Below, piece by piece: positions 1 to 7,584 of a DNA stretch of 54,402 nt. Each line of letters opens with the position of its first letter. Positions within the stretch are counted from its first letter, which is position 1. Made by a program: the position numbers and the translations under genes. Under the pieces are notes generated by a model. That model ran no database searches, had not been told where the DNA came from, and was given only the letters and a program-made list of their open reading frames with translations. Source of the stretch: Flavobacteriia bacterium. Its GTDB lineage: Bacteria; Bacteroidota; Bacteroidia; Flavobacteriales; Flavobacteriaceae. Location: positions 1-54,402 of the forward strand of contig RDXY01000011.1 of assembly GCA_004293045.1 (NCBI GenBank), given 5' to 3'.

Positions 1-837
1 GTATTTACCAATTTTAGAAAAAAAACCGAAAAAGATTCCGAGATAAGACAACCCTTTATGGCTCCAGCCCAAATCATTTCGCCAGAAATTCCTACACTAG
101 AATTACCCACTTTAGCAACATTAGGTTTGACAAAAACTACTATTGATTCTCGTGCGGTATTGCAATTTAAAGGAGGAGAACGCGAAGCAACACAACGTTT
201 ACAACACTATTTTTTTGAGACCCAATGTTTATCAACTTATAAAGAAACTCGTAATGGAATGATAGGAGCCAATTATTCGTCCAAATTTTCAGCTTGGTTG
301 GCTTTGGGTTGTATCTCTCCAAGATTTATTTATGCTGAAATCAAAAAGTATGAAAAGCAATTTGGCGCAAATGATTCGACCTATTGGTTGGTTTTTGAAT
401 TGCTTTGGCGTGATTTTTTCCGATTTATGTTTAAAAAATACCAAACCAAATTTTTCTTATACGAAGGCATAAAAACAGAGAAAGTGAATTCGAAATCCTT
501 AAATGAAAAATTGCTTTCACAATGGATCAATGGCACAACACCTTCTGATTTTATTAATGCGAATATGCTCGAATTACAACAAACCGGATTCATGAGTAAT
601 CGTGGGCGACAAAACGTTGCCAGTTATTTTTGTAACGAATTGAATATGGATTGGCGCATTGGTGCGGCCTATTTTGAGGAGCAATTAATTGATTATGATG
701 TGTGCAGCAATTGGGGGAATTGGGCCTATTTAGCCGGAGTGGGTAACGATCCAAGAGGACATCGCTATTTTAATATTGAAAAACAAGCAGCCGATTATGA
801 TAAAAAGAAATCCTATAGAAAGTTGTGGTTAAAATAA
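1..837 (+). CDS. Cryptochrome DASH / photolyase family protein, C-terminal part (5' end cut by window)
   Basis: The frame is open from base 1, so the gene begins outside the window and 278 codons are visible; the Met at 58 is internal. The visible part is the FAD-binding helical domain of the cryptochrome/photolyase superfamily: a YSSKFSAWLALGC segment, FELLWRDFFRF, TGFMSNRGRQNVASYF, then DYDVCSNWGNW close to the C-terminus. The early VFTNFRKK and the GCISPRF wording fit the DASH subgroup, whose members bind FAD and an antenna cofactor and repair cyclobutane dimers in single-stranded DNA or act as light sensors. The N-terminal antenna domain cannot be checked. No terminator hairpin is obvious before the rpsO promoter. 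Family assignment is firm; repair versus signalling role is not decidable here. Confidence 0.9.
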   Translation, partial: VFTNFRKKTEKDSEIRQPFMAPAQIISPEIPTLELPTLATLGLTKTTIDSRAVLQFKGGEREATQRLQHYFFETQCLSTYKETRNGMIGANYSSKFSAWLALGCISPRFIYAEIKKYEKQFGANDSTYWLVFELLWRDFFRFMFKKYQTKFFLYEGIKTEKVNSKSLNEKLLSQWINGTTPSDFINANMLELQQTGFMSNRGRQNVASYFCNELNMDWRIGAAYFEEQLIDYDVCSNWGNWAYLAGVGNDPRGHRYFNIEKQAADYDKKKSYRKLWLK

Positions 838-851
838 AAAAGAGTTAAAAG

Positions 852-881
852 TTGCAACTTCAAAAATAATTTGTAAATTTG
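852..881 (+). promoter_or_regulatory. Bacteroidota-type promoter of rpsO
   Basis: TTG at 852-854, a 19-nt spacer, then TAAATTTG at 874-881 match the primary sigma consensus of this phylum (TTG, 17-23 nt, TAnnTTTG). The predicted start site lies near 887, leaving a leader of about 48 nt before the rpsO ATG. Confidence 0.7.
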
Positions 882-935
882 CACTCGTATTGAGATACAC
901 TCAATCTACATAATAATCATTTAAATAATATTAGC

Positions 936-1205
936 ATGTATTTGACTAAAGAAACAAAAGCTGAGATTTTCGCTAAACACGGAGGAAAAGCTGAAAACAC
1001 AGGTTCTGCAGAAGGACAAATTGCGTTATTCACATTTAGAATTTCTCACTTAACAGAACACTTGAAAAAAAATCGTCACGATTACAACACTGAAAGATCG
1101 TTAGTACTTTTAGTAGGTAAAAGAAGAAGTCTTTTAGATTACTTAAAGAAAAAAGATATCTTAAGATACCGTGAGATAATTAAAGAATTAGGAATTAGAA
1201 AATAG
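936..1205 (+). CDS. rpsO: 30S ribosomal protein S15
   Basis: This 89-residue protein has the usual length of bacterial uS15, which binds the central domain of 16S rRNA and helps nucleate the small-subunit platform. The recognisable features are the Lys-rich N-terminus, the TGSAEGQIALFTFRI stretch, SHLTEHLKKNRHDY and the basic C-terminal helix with LVGKRRSLLDYL. The ATG at 936 is the only sensible start and no purine-rich ribosome binding site precedes it, normal for this phylum. It has its own promoter and a strong terminator; pnp follows in the same direction, the widespread rpsO-pnp order. In other bacteria S15 represses its own translation through the leader; I see no clear pseudoknot but did not fold it. 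Confidence 0.98.
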   Translation: MYLTKETKAEIFAKHGGKAENTGSAEGQIALFTFRISHLTEHLKKNRHDYNTERSLVLLVGKRRSLLDYLKKKDILRYREIIKELGIRK

Positions 1206-1211
1206 TATACT

Positions 1212-1235
1212 AAAGGGGCTTTGTGCCCCTTTTTG
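1212..1235 (+). terminator. Rho-independent terminator after rpsO
   Basis: An 8-bp perfect stem (1212-1219 with 1225-1232), GC-rich in the middle, has a 5-nt loop and is followed by a T-rich run. It starts seven bases after the rpsO stop codon. Confidence 0.9.
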
Positions 1236-1269
1236 TTTGCAAATAAGCAGAAAAGTTTGGTTTTTCATT

Positions 1270-1319
1270 GGGTTAGAGACACGACTACAACAACTTTACA
1301 ACAACAACACAACTAACCC
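1270..1319 (+). promoter_or_regulatory. Possible structured 5' leader of pnp
   Basis: GGGTTAG at 1270-1276 pairs perfectly with CTAACCC at 1313-1319. The 36 bases between are almost only A and C with a few T, so they should stay single-stranded. This is an unusual hairpin with a large open loop just upstream of pnp. In enterobacteria pnp is autoregulated through its leader; the same role here is only a guess. Confidence 0.3.
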
Positions 1320-1346
1320 TTTGTATAACCTTTGAGAATTAAATTT

Positions 1347-3497
1347 ATGATTCCACAATTATTTGTAGAAAAAATCGATTTAGGTGATGGCAGAAGCATC
1401 ACAATCGAGACAGGACGTTTAGCGAAACAAGCTGACGGATCTGTAGTAGTAAGAATGGGTGATACGATGATCCTTGCCACGGCAGTAGCATCTCGTAACA
1501 TCAACCCAAGTGTAGATTTTTTACCTTTAACCGTAGATTATCGCGAAAAATTTGCAGCCGCTGGTCGTTTTCCAGGTGGTTTCTTTAAAAGAGAAGCGCG
1601 CCCAAGTGATAGCGAAGTATTAACAATGCGTTTAGTAGACCGTGTATTACGTCCACTTTTCCCAGACGATTACCATGCGGAAGTTCAAGTTATGATTCAG
1701 TTAATGTCTCATGATGAAGAAGTGATGCCTGATTCATTAGCAGGTTTAGCCGCTTCAGCAGCATTAGCCGTTTCAGACATTCCTTTTTACAACTTAATTT
1801 CTGAAGTACGTGTAGCACGTATCGACGGAAAATTTGTAATTAACCCAAACAGAGAAGACTTAGCAAAATCGGACATCGATATGATGATTGGTGCTTCTAT
1901 GGATTCTGTTGCGATGGTTGAAGGAGAAATGAAAGAAATTTCAGAAGCAGAAATGGTAGAAGCTATCAAATTTGCTCACGAAGCTATTAAAGTTCAAATT
2001 CAAGCGCAATTGCGTTTACAAGCTGCTTTTGGTAAAAAAGAAACGCGTACTTACGAAGGTGAGAGAGAAAACGAAGAAATTTACAAAAAAGTAAAAGCTG
2101 CTGCTTACGATAAAATTTATAATATCGCTAAAGTAGGTTCGGCTAAACACGAAAGAAGTGCTGCATTTGCGGAAGTAAAAGAAGAAGTAAAAGCGTTGTT
2201 TACAGAAGAAGAATTAGCAACTGACGGTGACTTAGTATCTAAATATTTCTACAAAACTAATAAAGAAGCCGTTCGTAACGTAGTGTTAGAATTAGGCATT
2301 CGTTTAGATGGTAGAAAAACAACGGACATCAGACCAATTTGGTGTGAAACAGATTATTTACCAAGAGTTCACGGTTCTTCATTATTTACACGTGGAGAAA
2401 CGCAAGCTTTAGCTACTGTAACTTTAGGAACTTCAAGAGAAGCGAATCAAATAGACTCTCCATCTGAACAAGGTGAAGAAAAATTCTATTTACATTATAA
2501 CTTCCCTCCTTTCTCAACGGGTGAAGCAAAACCACTAAGAGGAACTTCAAGAAGAGAAGTAGGTCACGGAAATTTAGCACAAAGAGCGTTAAAAAATATG
2601 ATTCCTGCAGATTGTCCTTACACCATTCGTATTGTATCTGAAGTATTAGAATCTAACGGTTCGTCTTCTATGGCAACAGTTTGTGCTGGAACAATGGCTT
2701 TAATGGATGCTGGCGTTCAAATGGTAAAACCAGTTTCTGGAATTGCGATGGGATTAATTACTGATGGTGAAAAATTCGCAGTATTATCCGATATTTTAGG
2801 TGATGAAGATCACTTAGGCGATATGGACTTTAAAGTAACTGGAACGGCTGACGGAATTACTGCTTGTCAAATGGATATTAAAATTGATGGTTTACGTTAT
2901 GATATTATGGAGCAAGCTTTAGGGCAAGCACGTGATGGACGTTTACATATTTTAGGAAAATTAACGGACACTATTGCAGCTCCAAGAGCTGAGGTTAAGA
3001 AACATTCTCCAAAAATTATTACAAGAACTATTCCTGGAAACTTCATTGGTGCCTTAATTGGACCTGGTGGAAAAGTAATTCAAGAATTACAAAAAGCCAC
3101 TGGAACTACTATTGTAATTAACGAAGTGGACGAACAAGGTGTAGTTGAAATCTTAGGTACAGATCCTGATGGAATTGCAGCTGTTTTAGCTAAAATAGAT
3201 TCTATCATTTTCAAACCAACCATGGGAGAAGCTTATGAAGTGAAAGTAATTAAAATGTTGGATTTTGGTGCCGTAGTGGAATATACTGCTGCTCCAGGAA
3301 ACGAAGTTTTGTTACACGTATCTGAATTGGCTTGGGAACGTACAGAAAACGTTACGGATGTAGTAAATATGGGTGATGTATTCCAAGTGAAATACTTAGG
3401 AGTTGACCCAAAAACAAGAAAAGAAAAAGTGTCAAGAAAAGCACTTTTACCTAGACCTCCAAGAGAAGAGAAAAAAGAGGATGCTCCAAAAGCATAA
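1347..3497 (+). CDS. pnp: Polyribonucleotide nucleotidyltransferase (PNPase)
   Basis: PNPase degrades RNA 3' to 5' with phosphate, releasing nucleoside diphosphates, and works as a trimer. The order of parts is complete: first RNase PH domain from [14 protein letters not shown], a helical linker, the second and catalytic RNase PH domain ([18 protein letters not shown], then the [17 protein letters not shown] and [10 protein letters not shown] segments), a KH domain with [11 protein letters not shown], and an S1 domain near the C-terminus ending in an acidic/basic tail. I start at the ATG at 1347 (716 residues) because homologues begin MIPQ; a TTG five codons earlier is in frame but adds nothing conserved. 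It follows rpsO behind a terminator, so it probably has a promoter of its own in 1236-1346, though no good -7 box is visible there. Confidence 0.97.
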   Translation: MIPQLFVEKIDLGDGRSITIETGRLAKQADGSVVVRMGDTMILATAVASRNINPSVDFLPLTVDYREKFAAAGRFPGGFFKREARPSDSEVLTMRLVDRVLRPLFPDDYHAEVQVMIQLMSHDEEVMPDSLAGLAASAALAVSDIPFYNLISEVRVARIDGKFVINPNREDLAKSDIDMMIGASMDSVAMVEGEMKEISEAEMVEAIKFAHEAIKVQIQAQLRLQAAFGKKETRTYEGERENEEIYKKVKAAAYDKIYNIAKVGSAKHERSAAFAEVKEEVKALFTEEELATDGDLVSKYFYKTNKEAVRNVVLELGIRLDGRKTTDIRPIWCETDYLPRVHGSSLFTRGETQALATVTLGTSREANQIDSPSEQGEEKFYLHYNFPPFSTGEAKPLRGTSRREVGHGNLAQRALKNMIPADCPYTIRIVSEVLESNGSSSMATVCAGTMALMDAGVQMVKPVSGIAMGLITDGEKFAVLSDILGDEDHLGDMDFKVTGTADGITACQMDIKIDGLRYDIMEQALGQARDGRLHILGKLTDTIAAPRAEVKKHSPKIITRTIPGNFIGALIGPGGKVIQELQKATGTTIVINEVDEQGVVEILGTDPDGIAAVLAKIDSIIFKPTMGEAYEVKVIKMLDFGAVVEYTAAPGNEVLLHVSELAWERTENVTDVVNMGDVFQVKYLGVDPKTRKEKVSRKALLPRPPREEKKEDAPKA

Positions 3498-3516
3498 TCT
3501 TATTTTTAAATAGTTT

Positions 3517-3551
3517 AAAATCCCGATAATAAAAATTATCGGGATTTTTTT
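3517..3551 (+). terminator. Rho-independent terminator after pnp
   Basis: A 14-bp perfect stem (3517-3530 with 3535-3548) around TCCCGATAAT, a 4-nt A loop and a T tract make a strong terminator 20 bases after pnp. Confidence 0.93.
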
Positions 3552-3622
3552 TAACCCTTTTGTAACTTTTTTATTTTTATTGCGTATAACAAGTAGAACT
3601 AATAAATTGAGGGAGAAATTCA

Positions 3623-4486
3623 ATGAGACAACTTAAAATAACCAAGCAGGTTACCAATCGTGAAACGGCTTCATTAGATAAATATTTACAAGAAATTGGT
3701 AAAGTAGATTTAATTACTGCCGATGAAGAAGTAGAATTAGCACAACGTATTAAAGCGGGTGACCAACGCGCCTTAGAAAAATTAACGAAAGCTAATTTAC
3801 GTTTCGTTGTATCGGTTGCCAAACAATATCAAAATCAAGGTTTAACCTTACCCGATTTAATTAACGAAGGAAACTTAGGTTTAATTAAAGCCGCACAACG
3901 TTTTGATGAAACACGTGGTTTCAAATTCATTTCGTATGCCGTTTGGTGGATTCGTCAATCGATTTTACAAGCCTTAGCCGAACAATCTCGTATCGTACGT
4001 TTGCCTTTGAACAAAATTGGTTCTATCAATAAAATCAACAAAATGTATGCTTTGTTAGAGCAATCTAATGAACGACCACCTTCTGCTGAGGAAATTGCAA
4101 AAGAATTAGATATGACCGTAAATGACGTAAAAGAGTCTATGAAAAACTCAGGGCGTCATTTATCTATGGATGCACCACTTGTAGAAGGGGAAGATTCCAA
4201 CTTATACGATGTATTACGTTCAGGTGAATCACCAAATCCAGATAGAGAATTAATTCACGAATCATTACAAACCGAAATTGAACGTGCTTTAGAAACCTTA
4301 ACACCAAGAGAAGCCGATGTAGTACGTTTGTATTTTGGCTTAAGTGACCAGCATCCAATGACGTTGGAAGAAATTGGCGAAACATTCGATTTAACTCGTG
4401 AGCGTGTGCGACAAATTAAAGAAAAAGCAATTCGCAGATTGAAACATACTTCAAGAAGTAAAATATTAAAAACTTATCTTGGATAA
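3623..4486 (+). CDS. rpoD: Primary RNA polymerase sigma factor, short Bacteroidota form
   Basis: This 287-residue protein is the housekeeping sigma factor of Bacteroidota, which lacks region 1.1 of the E. coli protein. Visible parts are region 1.2 ([16 protein letters not shown]), region 2 with [29 protein letters not shown] and [21 protein letters not shown], region 3 ([12 protein letters not shown]) and region 4 with the helix-turn-helix [25 protein letters not shown]. It would direct transcription from the TTG/TAnnTTTG promoters seen across this window. It is a single-gene unit between two terminators. Start chosen at the ATG giving MRQLKITKQ, the family's usual N-terminus. Confidence 0.96.
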   Translation: MRQLKITKQVTNRETASLDKYLQEIGKVDLITADEEVELAQRIKAGDQRALEKLTKANLRFVVSVAKQYQNQGLTLPDLINEGNLGLIKAAQRFDETRGFKFISYAVWWIRQSILQALAEQSRIVRLPLNKIGSINKINKMYALLEQSNERPPSAEEIAKELDMTVNDVKESMKNSGRHLSMDAPLVEGEDSNLYDVLRSGESPNPDRELIHESLQTEIERALETLTPREADVVRLYFGLSDQHPMTLEEIGETFDLTRERVRQIKEKAIRRLKHTSRSKILKTYLG

Positions 4487-4544
4487 ATTCCAATAAAAAA
4501 ATTTCAAATCTCAATTTAGACTTTATCCGTCAATTTTGGAATTT
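4485..4544. repeat. Intergenic inverted repeat AAATTCCAA / TTGGAATTT
   Basis: AAATTCCAA at 4485-4493, overlapping the rpoD stop codon, pairs with TTGGAATTT at 4536-4544. The same pair of arms flanks the gap between murE and mraY at 27622-27664, so it belongs to a repeated intergenic family rather than being a chance hairpin. Confidence 0.55.
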
Positions 4545-4599
4545 AGAATTTTACGATGAACAACAATTTCAAAACTATTGTTTTTTTGATTGATGATTT

Positions 4600-4630
4600 A
4601 AACTCCGGCTAATTACCGGAGTTTTGTTTT
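4600..4630 (+). terminator. Rho-independent terminator after rpoD
   Basis: AAACTCCGG at 4600-4608 pairs with CCGGAGTTT at 4616-4624 around a 7-nt loop, followed by TTGTTTTT. It lies 114 bases after the rpoD stop. Confidence 0.85.
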
Positions 4631-4653
4631 TATAATAGGTAAACAAAAATTTC

Positions 4654-4694
4654 AACGTTGCGAACTTTGCGAAAAAACGTTGCGAACTTTGCGA
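4654..4694 (+). repeat. Tandem 19-bp direct repeat upstream of rpe
   Basis: AACGTTGCGAACTTTGCGA occurs at 4654-4672 and again, identically, at 4676-4694, with three A between (period 22, two helical turns). The second copy supplies the TTG of the predicted rpe -33 element. Confidence 0.85.
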
Positions 4695-4711
4695 TTAAAA
4701 TTTTATCTTTG
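4680..4711 (+). promoter_or_regulatory. Promoter of rpe
   Basis: TTG at 4680-4682, a 21-nt spacer and TATCTTTG at 4704-4711 fit the phylum's promoter consensus. The start codon is 23 bases after the -7 box. Confidence 0.6.
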
Positions 4712-4733
4712 CCAAAACAACACAAACAATAAA

Positions 4734-5393
4734 ATGAAAAACACTTTAATCGCTCCTTCGGTTTTAGCAGCAGACTTTGCCAATTTACAACGCGACATTG
4801 AAATGATTAATGCCAGTGAAGCCGATTGGTTTCATATTGACATTATGGATGGCGTTTTTGTGCCAAATATTTCTTTTGGAATGCCTGTGTTACAAGCTAT
4901 TTCAAAACACGCCACAAAAACAATTGACGCACATTTAATGATAGTAGATCCTGACAGATATATTACAACTTTTGCAAAATTAGGTGCTAATATTTTAACC
5001 GTACATTATGAAGCTTGTAATCATTTACACAGAACACTTCAAGCGATTAAAGCTGAAGGTATGAAAGCTGGAGTAGCCATAAACCCTCATACCAGTGTAA
5101 AAGTTTTGGAAGATATTATTCAAGATATTGATTTGGTTTGTATTATGAGTGTAAATCCAGGATTTGGCGGACAAAGTTTCATTGAAAAAACGTATGATAA
5201 AGTAGGTCAATTGAAAGAAATGATACAAAGATGCAAAGCCAACACCATTATAGAAATTGACGGCGGCGTAACCAATAAAAACGCAAAACAATTAGCAGAT
5301 GCTGGTGCAGACGTATTAGTGGCAGGAAGTTATGTTTTTGGAGCTGAGAATCCAACTGAAACAATTGCTGATTTGAAACAAATTACTAAATAA
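4734..5393 (+). CDS. rpe: Ribulose-phosphate 3-epimerase
   Basis: The 219-residue protein interconverts ribulose 5-phosphate and xylulose 5-phosphate in the pentose phosphate pathway, in the cytoplasm. It is a TIM barrel with the family marks: IAPSVLAADF at the start, FHIDIMDGVFVPNI with the metal-binding His-x-Asp, DAHLMI, VMSVNPGFGGQSF (here IMSVNPGFGGQSF) and EIDGGVT followed by ADVLVAGSYVF for the phosphate site. The reading frame can be extended upstream to a TTG at 4680, but that would place the start in the promoter, so the ATG at 4734 is preferred. It is monocistronic and shares a bidirectional terminator with the convergent GntR gene. Confidence 0.97.
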   Translation: MKNTLIAPSVLAADFANLQRDIEMINASEADWFHIDIMDGVFVPNISFGMPVLQAISKHATKTIDAHLMIVDPDRYITTFAKLGANILTVHYEACNHLHRTLQAIKAEGMKAGVAINPHTSVKVLEDIIQDIDLVCIMSVNPGFGGQSFIEKTYDKVGQLKEMIQRCKANTIIEIDGGVTNKNAKQLADAGADVLVAGSYVFGAENPTETIADLKQITK

Positions 5394-5406
5394 AAGTATA
5401 CCAATC

Positions 5407-5444
5407 ATCAAAAAATCCCTCTATAAAAAGAAGGATTTTTTGAT
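5407..5444. terminator. Bidirectional terminator between rpe and the GntR-type regulator
   Basis: ATCAAAAAATCC at 5407-5418 pairs perfectly with GGATTTTTTGAT at 5433-5444 around a 14-nt loop. Both strands carry a T run, and the right arm reaches the stop codon of the convergent gene. Confidence 0.85.
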
Positions 5445-6436
5445 TATAATGATTTTCTCAAAATCAATTGACTTTCGTTTTCAATATTTTCTTTAGAATT
5501 ATTCAAAATCATATTTGCTAATTTTTTTCCCATTTCGCTAAAATCAGTAGAAATGGTAGTAATCCCTTTTGCAACCACTTTTTTCAATGGCGTATCGTTG
5601 TAAGAAATAATTCCAATATCTTTTCCAATCACAAACTTAAATAAGGCCGCATTTTCAATAATTGCTACTAAATCGCTATCATTAGGTAAAATATAAATCA
5701 CCCCTTTTTGAAGTGAATCTAAAGTAAATTCTGATTTAATTTCATATTCATATTGATAGTTTTTACAAAACCTTTCAAAGCCAATTACCATGCCAATAGG
5801 TTCTTTTTTTCCTGGAAAAATCAAAACCAATTTCTTATATTTTTTTAATCGTTTCAACCCTTTCTCTAAAGCGGTATAGATATCTTTTACAAAATTCTGA
5901 TATACGGCGGGATATTTTTTTAAATCGTCTCGAGTTTGATCTAAAATATACGTTTCATCGTAAGGTAATTTATTAATAATTTCTGTTGTATGTTCTAAAT
6001 TAGAAGGCATAATAATGTATTTGGAATAATTACCATTACTGTCTTGAATCAATTTGGCAAACACTTCTATATTAAAATGATGAAAAAAAATATCTACATT
6101 CGCTTTATCTTTTATGGTATCAATGAATGAATTGTAAATTTCTTCCTTAAAAGCATTAAATTCATCAAACAAAAGAAAAATTCGTTGTTCAGATTTAAAA
6201 TCTGTACTTTTTACAAAATATCCTTTTCCTAAAATGGCATAAATTACGCCTCGCTTTTTTAATTCGTTATAGGCTAAAAGCACAGTATCTCTTGACAATT
6301 CATGCCTCAAACACATCTTGTTTATAGAAGGTAATTTATCATTTTTTTCTAATTGATTTAGCAAAATTGCCTTTTCAATAGATAAAATTATTTGTTTATA
6401 TTTTGGAATTGAAGAAATTGTATCTATAGTTATCAT
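5444..6436 (-). CDS. GntR-family transcriptional regulator with sugar-sensing (LacI/periplasmic-binding-like) domain
   Basis: The 330-residue protein starts with a winged helix-turn-helix of the GntR family (PKYKQIILSIEKAI, KLPSINKMCLRHELSRDTVLLAYNELKKRGVI, GKGYFVKS). The rest resembles the ligand domain of LacI/GalR regulators, including IGIISYNDTPL and GITTISTDFSEMGKKLANMI. Such hybrids control sugar loci in Bacteroidota. It is divergent from the galactan/galactose operon and is the obvious candidate for its regulator, with galactose or a galacto-oligosaccharide as effector (inference). A frame extension to 6475 would run through its own -7 box and the operator, so the ATG at 6436 is chosen. 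That ATG lies only five bases after the -7 box, suggesting a leaderless mRNA. Confidence 0.88.
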   Translation of the reverse strand: MITIDTISSIPKYKQIILSIEKAILLNQLEKNDKLPSINKMCLRHELSRDTVLLAYNELKKRGVIYAILGKGYFVKSTDFKSEQRIFLLFDEFNAFKEEIYNSFIDTIKDKANVDIFFHHFNIEVFAKLIQDSNGNYSKYIIMPSNLEHTTEIINKLPYDETYILDQTRDDLKKYPAVYQNFVKDIYTALEKGLKRLKKYKKLVLIFPGKKEPIGMVIGFERFCKNYQYEYEIKSEFTLDSLQKGVIYILPNDSDLVAIIENAALFKFVIGKDIGIISYNDTPLKKVVAKGITTISTDFSEMGKKLANMILNNSKENIENESQLILRKSL

Positions 6437-6441
6437 AAAAA

Positions 6442-6472
6442 CAAATGTATAAAACTGGTAGTTAAAAAACAA
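6442..6472 (-). promoter_or_regulatory. Promoter of the GntR-type regulator
   Basis: On the minus strand TTG (6472-6470), a 20-nt spacer and TACATTTG (6449-6442) match the consensus. An ACTGGTA element lies inside the spacer, so autoregulation is likely. Confidence 0.65.
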
Positions 6473-6491
6473 CAAACTGGTAGGTACCGGT
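6453..6491. promoter_or_regulatory. Putative operator for the divergent galactan/galactose locus
   Basis: AACTGGTAG occurs at 6453-6461 and again at 6475-6483, period 22. The second copy is part of an imperfect palindrome, ACTGGTA-GG-TACCGGT at 6476-6491. The first copy sits in the spacer of the regulator's promoter; the palindrome ends on the -33 region of the operon promoter. The arrangement fits a repressor binding two sites two helical turns apart. The binding protein is inferred from position to be the adjacent GntR-type regulator. Confidence 0.6.
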
Positions 6492-6521
6492 ATGATTTTA
6501 TTTTTAAAAAATATAAATTTG
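6491..6521 (+). promoter_or_regulatory. Promoter of the galM-GH53-GH2-galKT operon
   Basis: TAAATTTG at 6514-6521 is a perfect -7 box. Nineteen bases upstream lies TATG (6491-6494), a poor -33 element that overlaps the operator palindrome. A weak -33 next to an operator is what a regulated promoter would show. Confidence 0.6.
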
Positions 6522-6549
6522 AATAGTAATCAAAAAATGAATTTAAAAA

Positions 6550-7581
6550 TTGTCGGAAATTATAAAAGATAGTCAAAATATTACTTCATTTGGATACACG
6601 TCAAATGGAAAAGAATCATTTTGCTATACCCTAAGCAATTCAAACGGAATTGAAATAGCAATTATTGATTTTGGTGCCACCATACAATCCATAAAAATCC
6701 CCATTTCATCATCAAAAAAAACAGATGTGGTTTTAGGTTTTGATCATGTTTCTGATTACGAAAAATCTTTTACACTTTCAGGCGCACCTTTTATAGGAGC
6801 TGTAGTGGGAAGATATGCTGGAAGAATAAAAAATGGAACTTTCAAATTAAATGATGCCGTTTTTCAGCTTAATAAAAATTTAGGACCGCATCATTTACAT
6901 GGAGGGAAAACTAACTTTAGTAATCGATTCTGGAAGGTAATTTCACATTCAATTAATCGCATTACTTTAGAATGTATTTCAAAAGATTTAGAGGAAAATT
7001 ATCCAGGAGAACTAACGGTCCAAGTAACCTACCGCTTAAGTGATATGGACGAATTAGAAATTACATATACTGCAAAAACAACAAAAGACACTATTTTAAA
7101 CTTAACACAACACACCTATTTCAATTTAGACGGACACGAAAAAACTATTGAAAACCAAGAGCTACAAGTAACAAGTTCAGAGATTTTAGCAACCGATGAA
7201 GAAAATGTTCCTACAGGCAATTTTTTAAACATTATTGATACTTCATTTGATTTTTTAACTTTCAAAAATTGCCCAACAAAAATTGATACTTCATTTGTAA
7301 TTTCTGATAATTCATCGTCTGCGGCTACTTTAAAAAGCAGCAACAACAAGATACAAATGCAGGTTTTCACCAACCAACCTTCCGTACATATTTATGTTGG
7401 AGGCAATTGCGAAAATAAAATTAGGGGAAAAAATAATGTAAATTATGAGGCTTTAAGTGGCATTTGTTTTGAAACACAAAATTATCCAGATGCGCCAAAC
7501 CAGAGTCATTTCCCAAATGCGATACTAAGAAAAGACGACACCTATTCTCAAAAAACAAGTTTTAAATTTGAAAAAATATAA
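6550..7581 (+). CDS. galM: Aldose 1-epimerase (galactose mutarotase), non-ATG start
   Basis: The protein converts beta- to alpha-D-galactose, the substrate of GalK. It shows the mutarotase pattern: IDFGATIQSIKIP, VVGRYAGRIKNGTF with the substrate Arg, LGPHHLHGG with a catalytic His, NLTQHTYFNLDG with the second His, and ALSGICFETQNYPDAPNQ with the catalytic Glu and the family's C-terminal signature. There is no signal peptide, so it is cytoplasmic. The conserved frame has no ATG near its beginning: TTG at 6550 is the only standard start, preceded in frame by TAA. An ATG at 6537 lies in another frame and ends after 11 codons; removing one A from the A5 run at 6545-6549 would join it to this frame. 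Gene 1 of the operon, three bases from the next. Confidence 0.93.
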   Translation: MSEIIKDSQNITSFGYTSNGKESFCYTLSNSNGIEIAIIDFGATIQSIKIPISSSKKTDVVLGFDHVSDYEKSFTLSGAPFIGAVVGRYAGRIKNGTFKLNDAVFQLNKNLGPHHLHGGKTNFSNRFWKVISHSINRITLECISKDLEENYPGELTVQVTYRLSDMDELEITYTAKTTKDTILNLTQHTYFNLDGHEKTIENQELQVTSSEILATDEENVPTGNFLNIIDTSFDFLTFKNCPTKIDTSFVISDNSSSAATLKSSNNKIQMQVFTNQPSVHIYVGGNCENKIRGKNNVNYEALSGICFETQNYPDAPNQSHFPNAILRKDDTYSQKTSFKFEKI

Positions 7582-7584
7582 CCT

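Noticed and set aside
4556..4612. 18-codon reading frame between rpoD and rpe
   Set aside because: It runs into the rpoD terminator hairpin and has no promoter; chance occurrence is likely.
6437..6475. 13-codon N-terminal extension of the GntR-type regulator
   Set aside because: It would place the start upstream of a good -7 box and inside the operator, and the conserved domain begins after the ATG at 6436.
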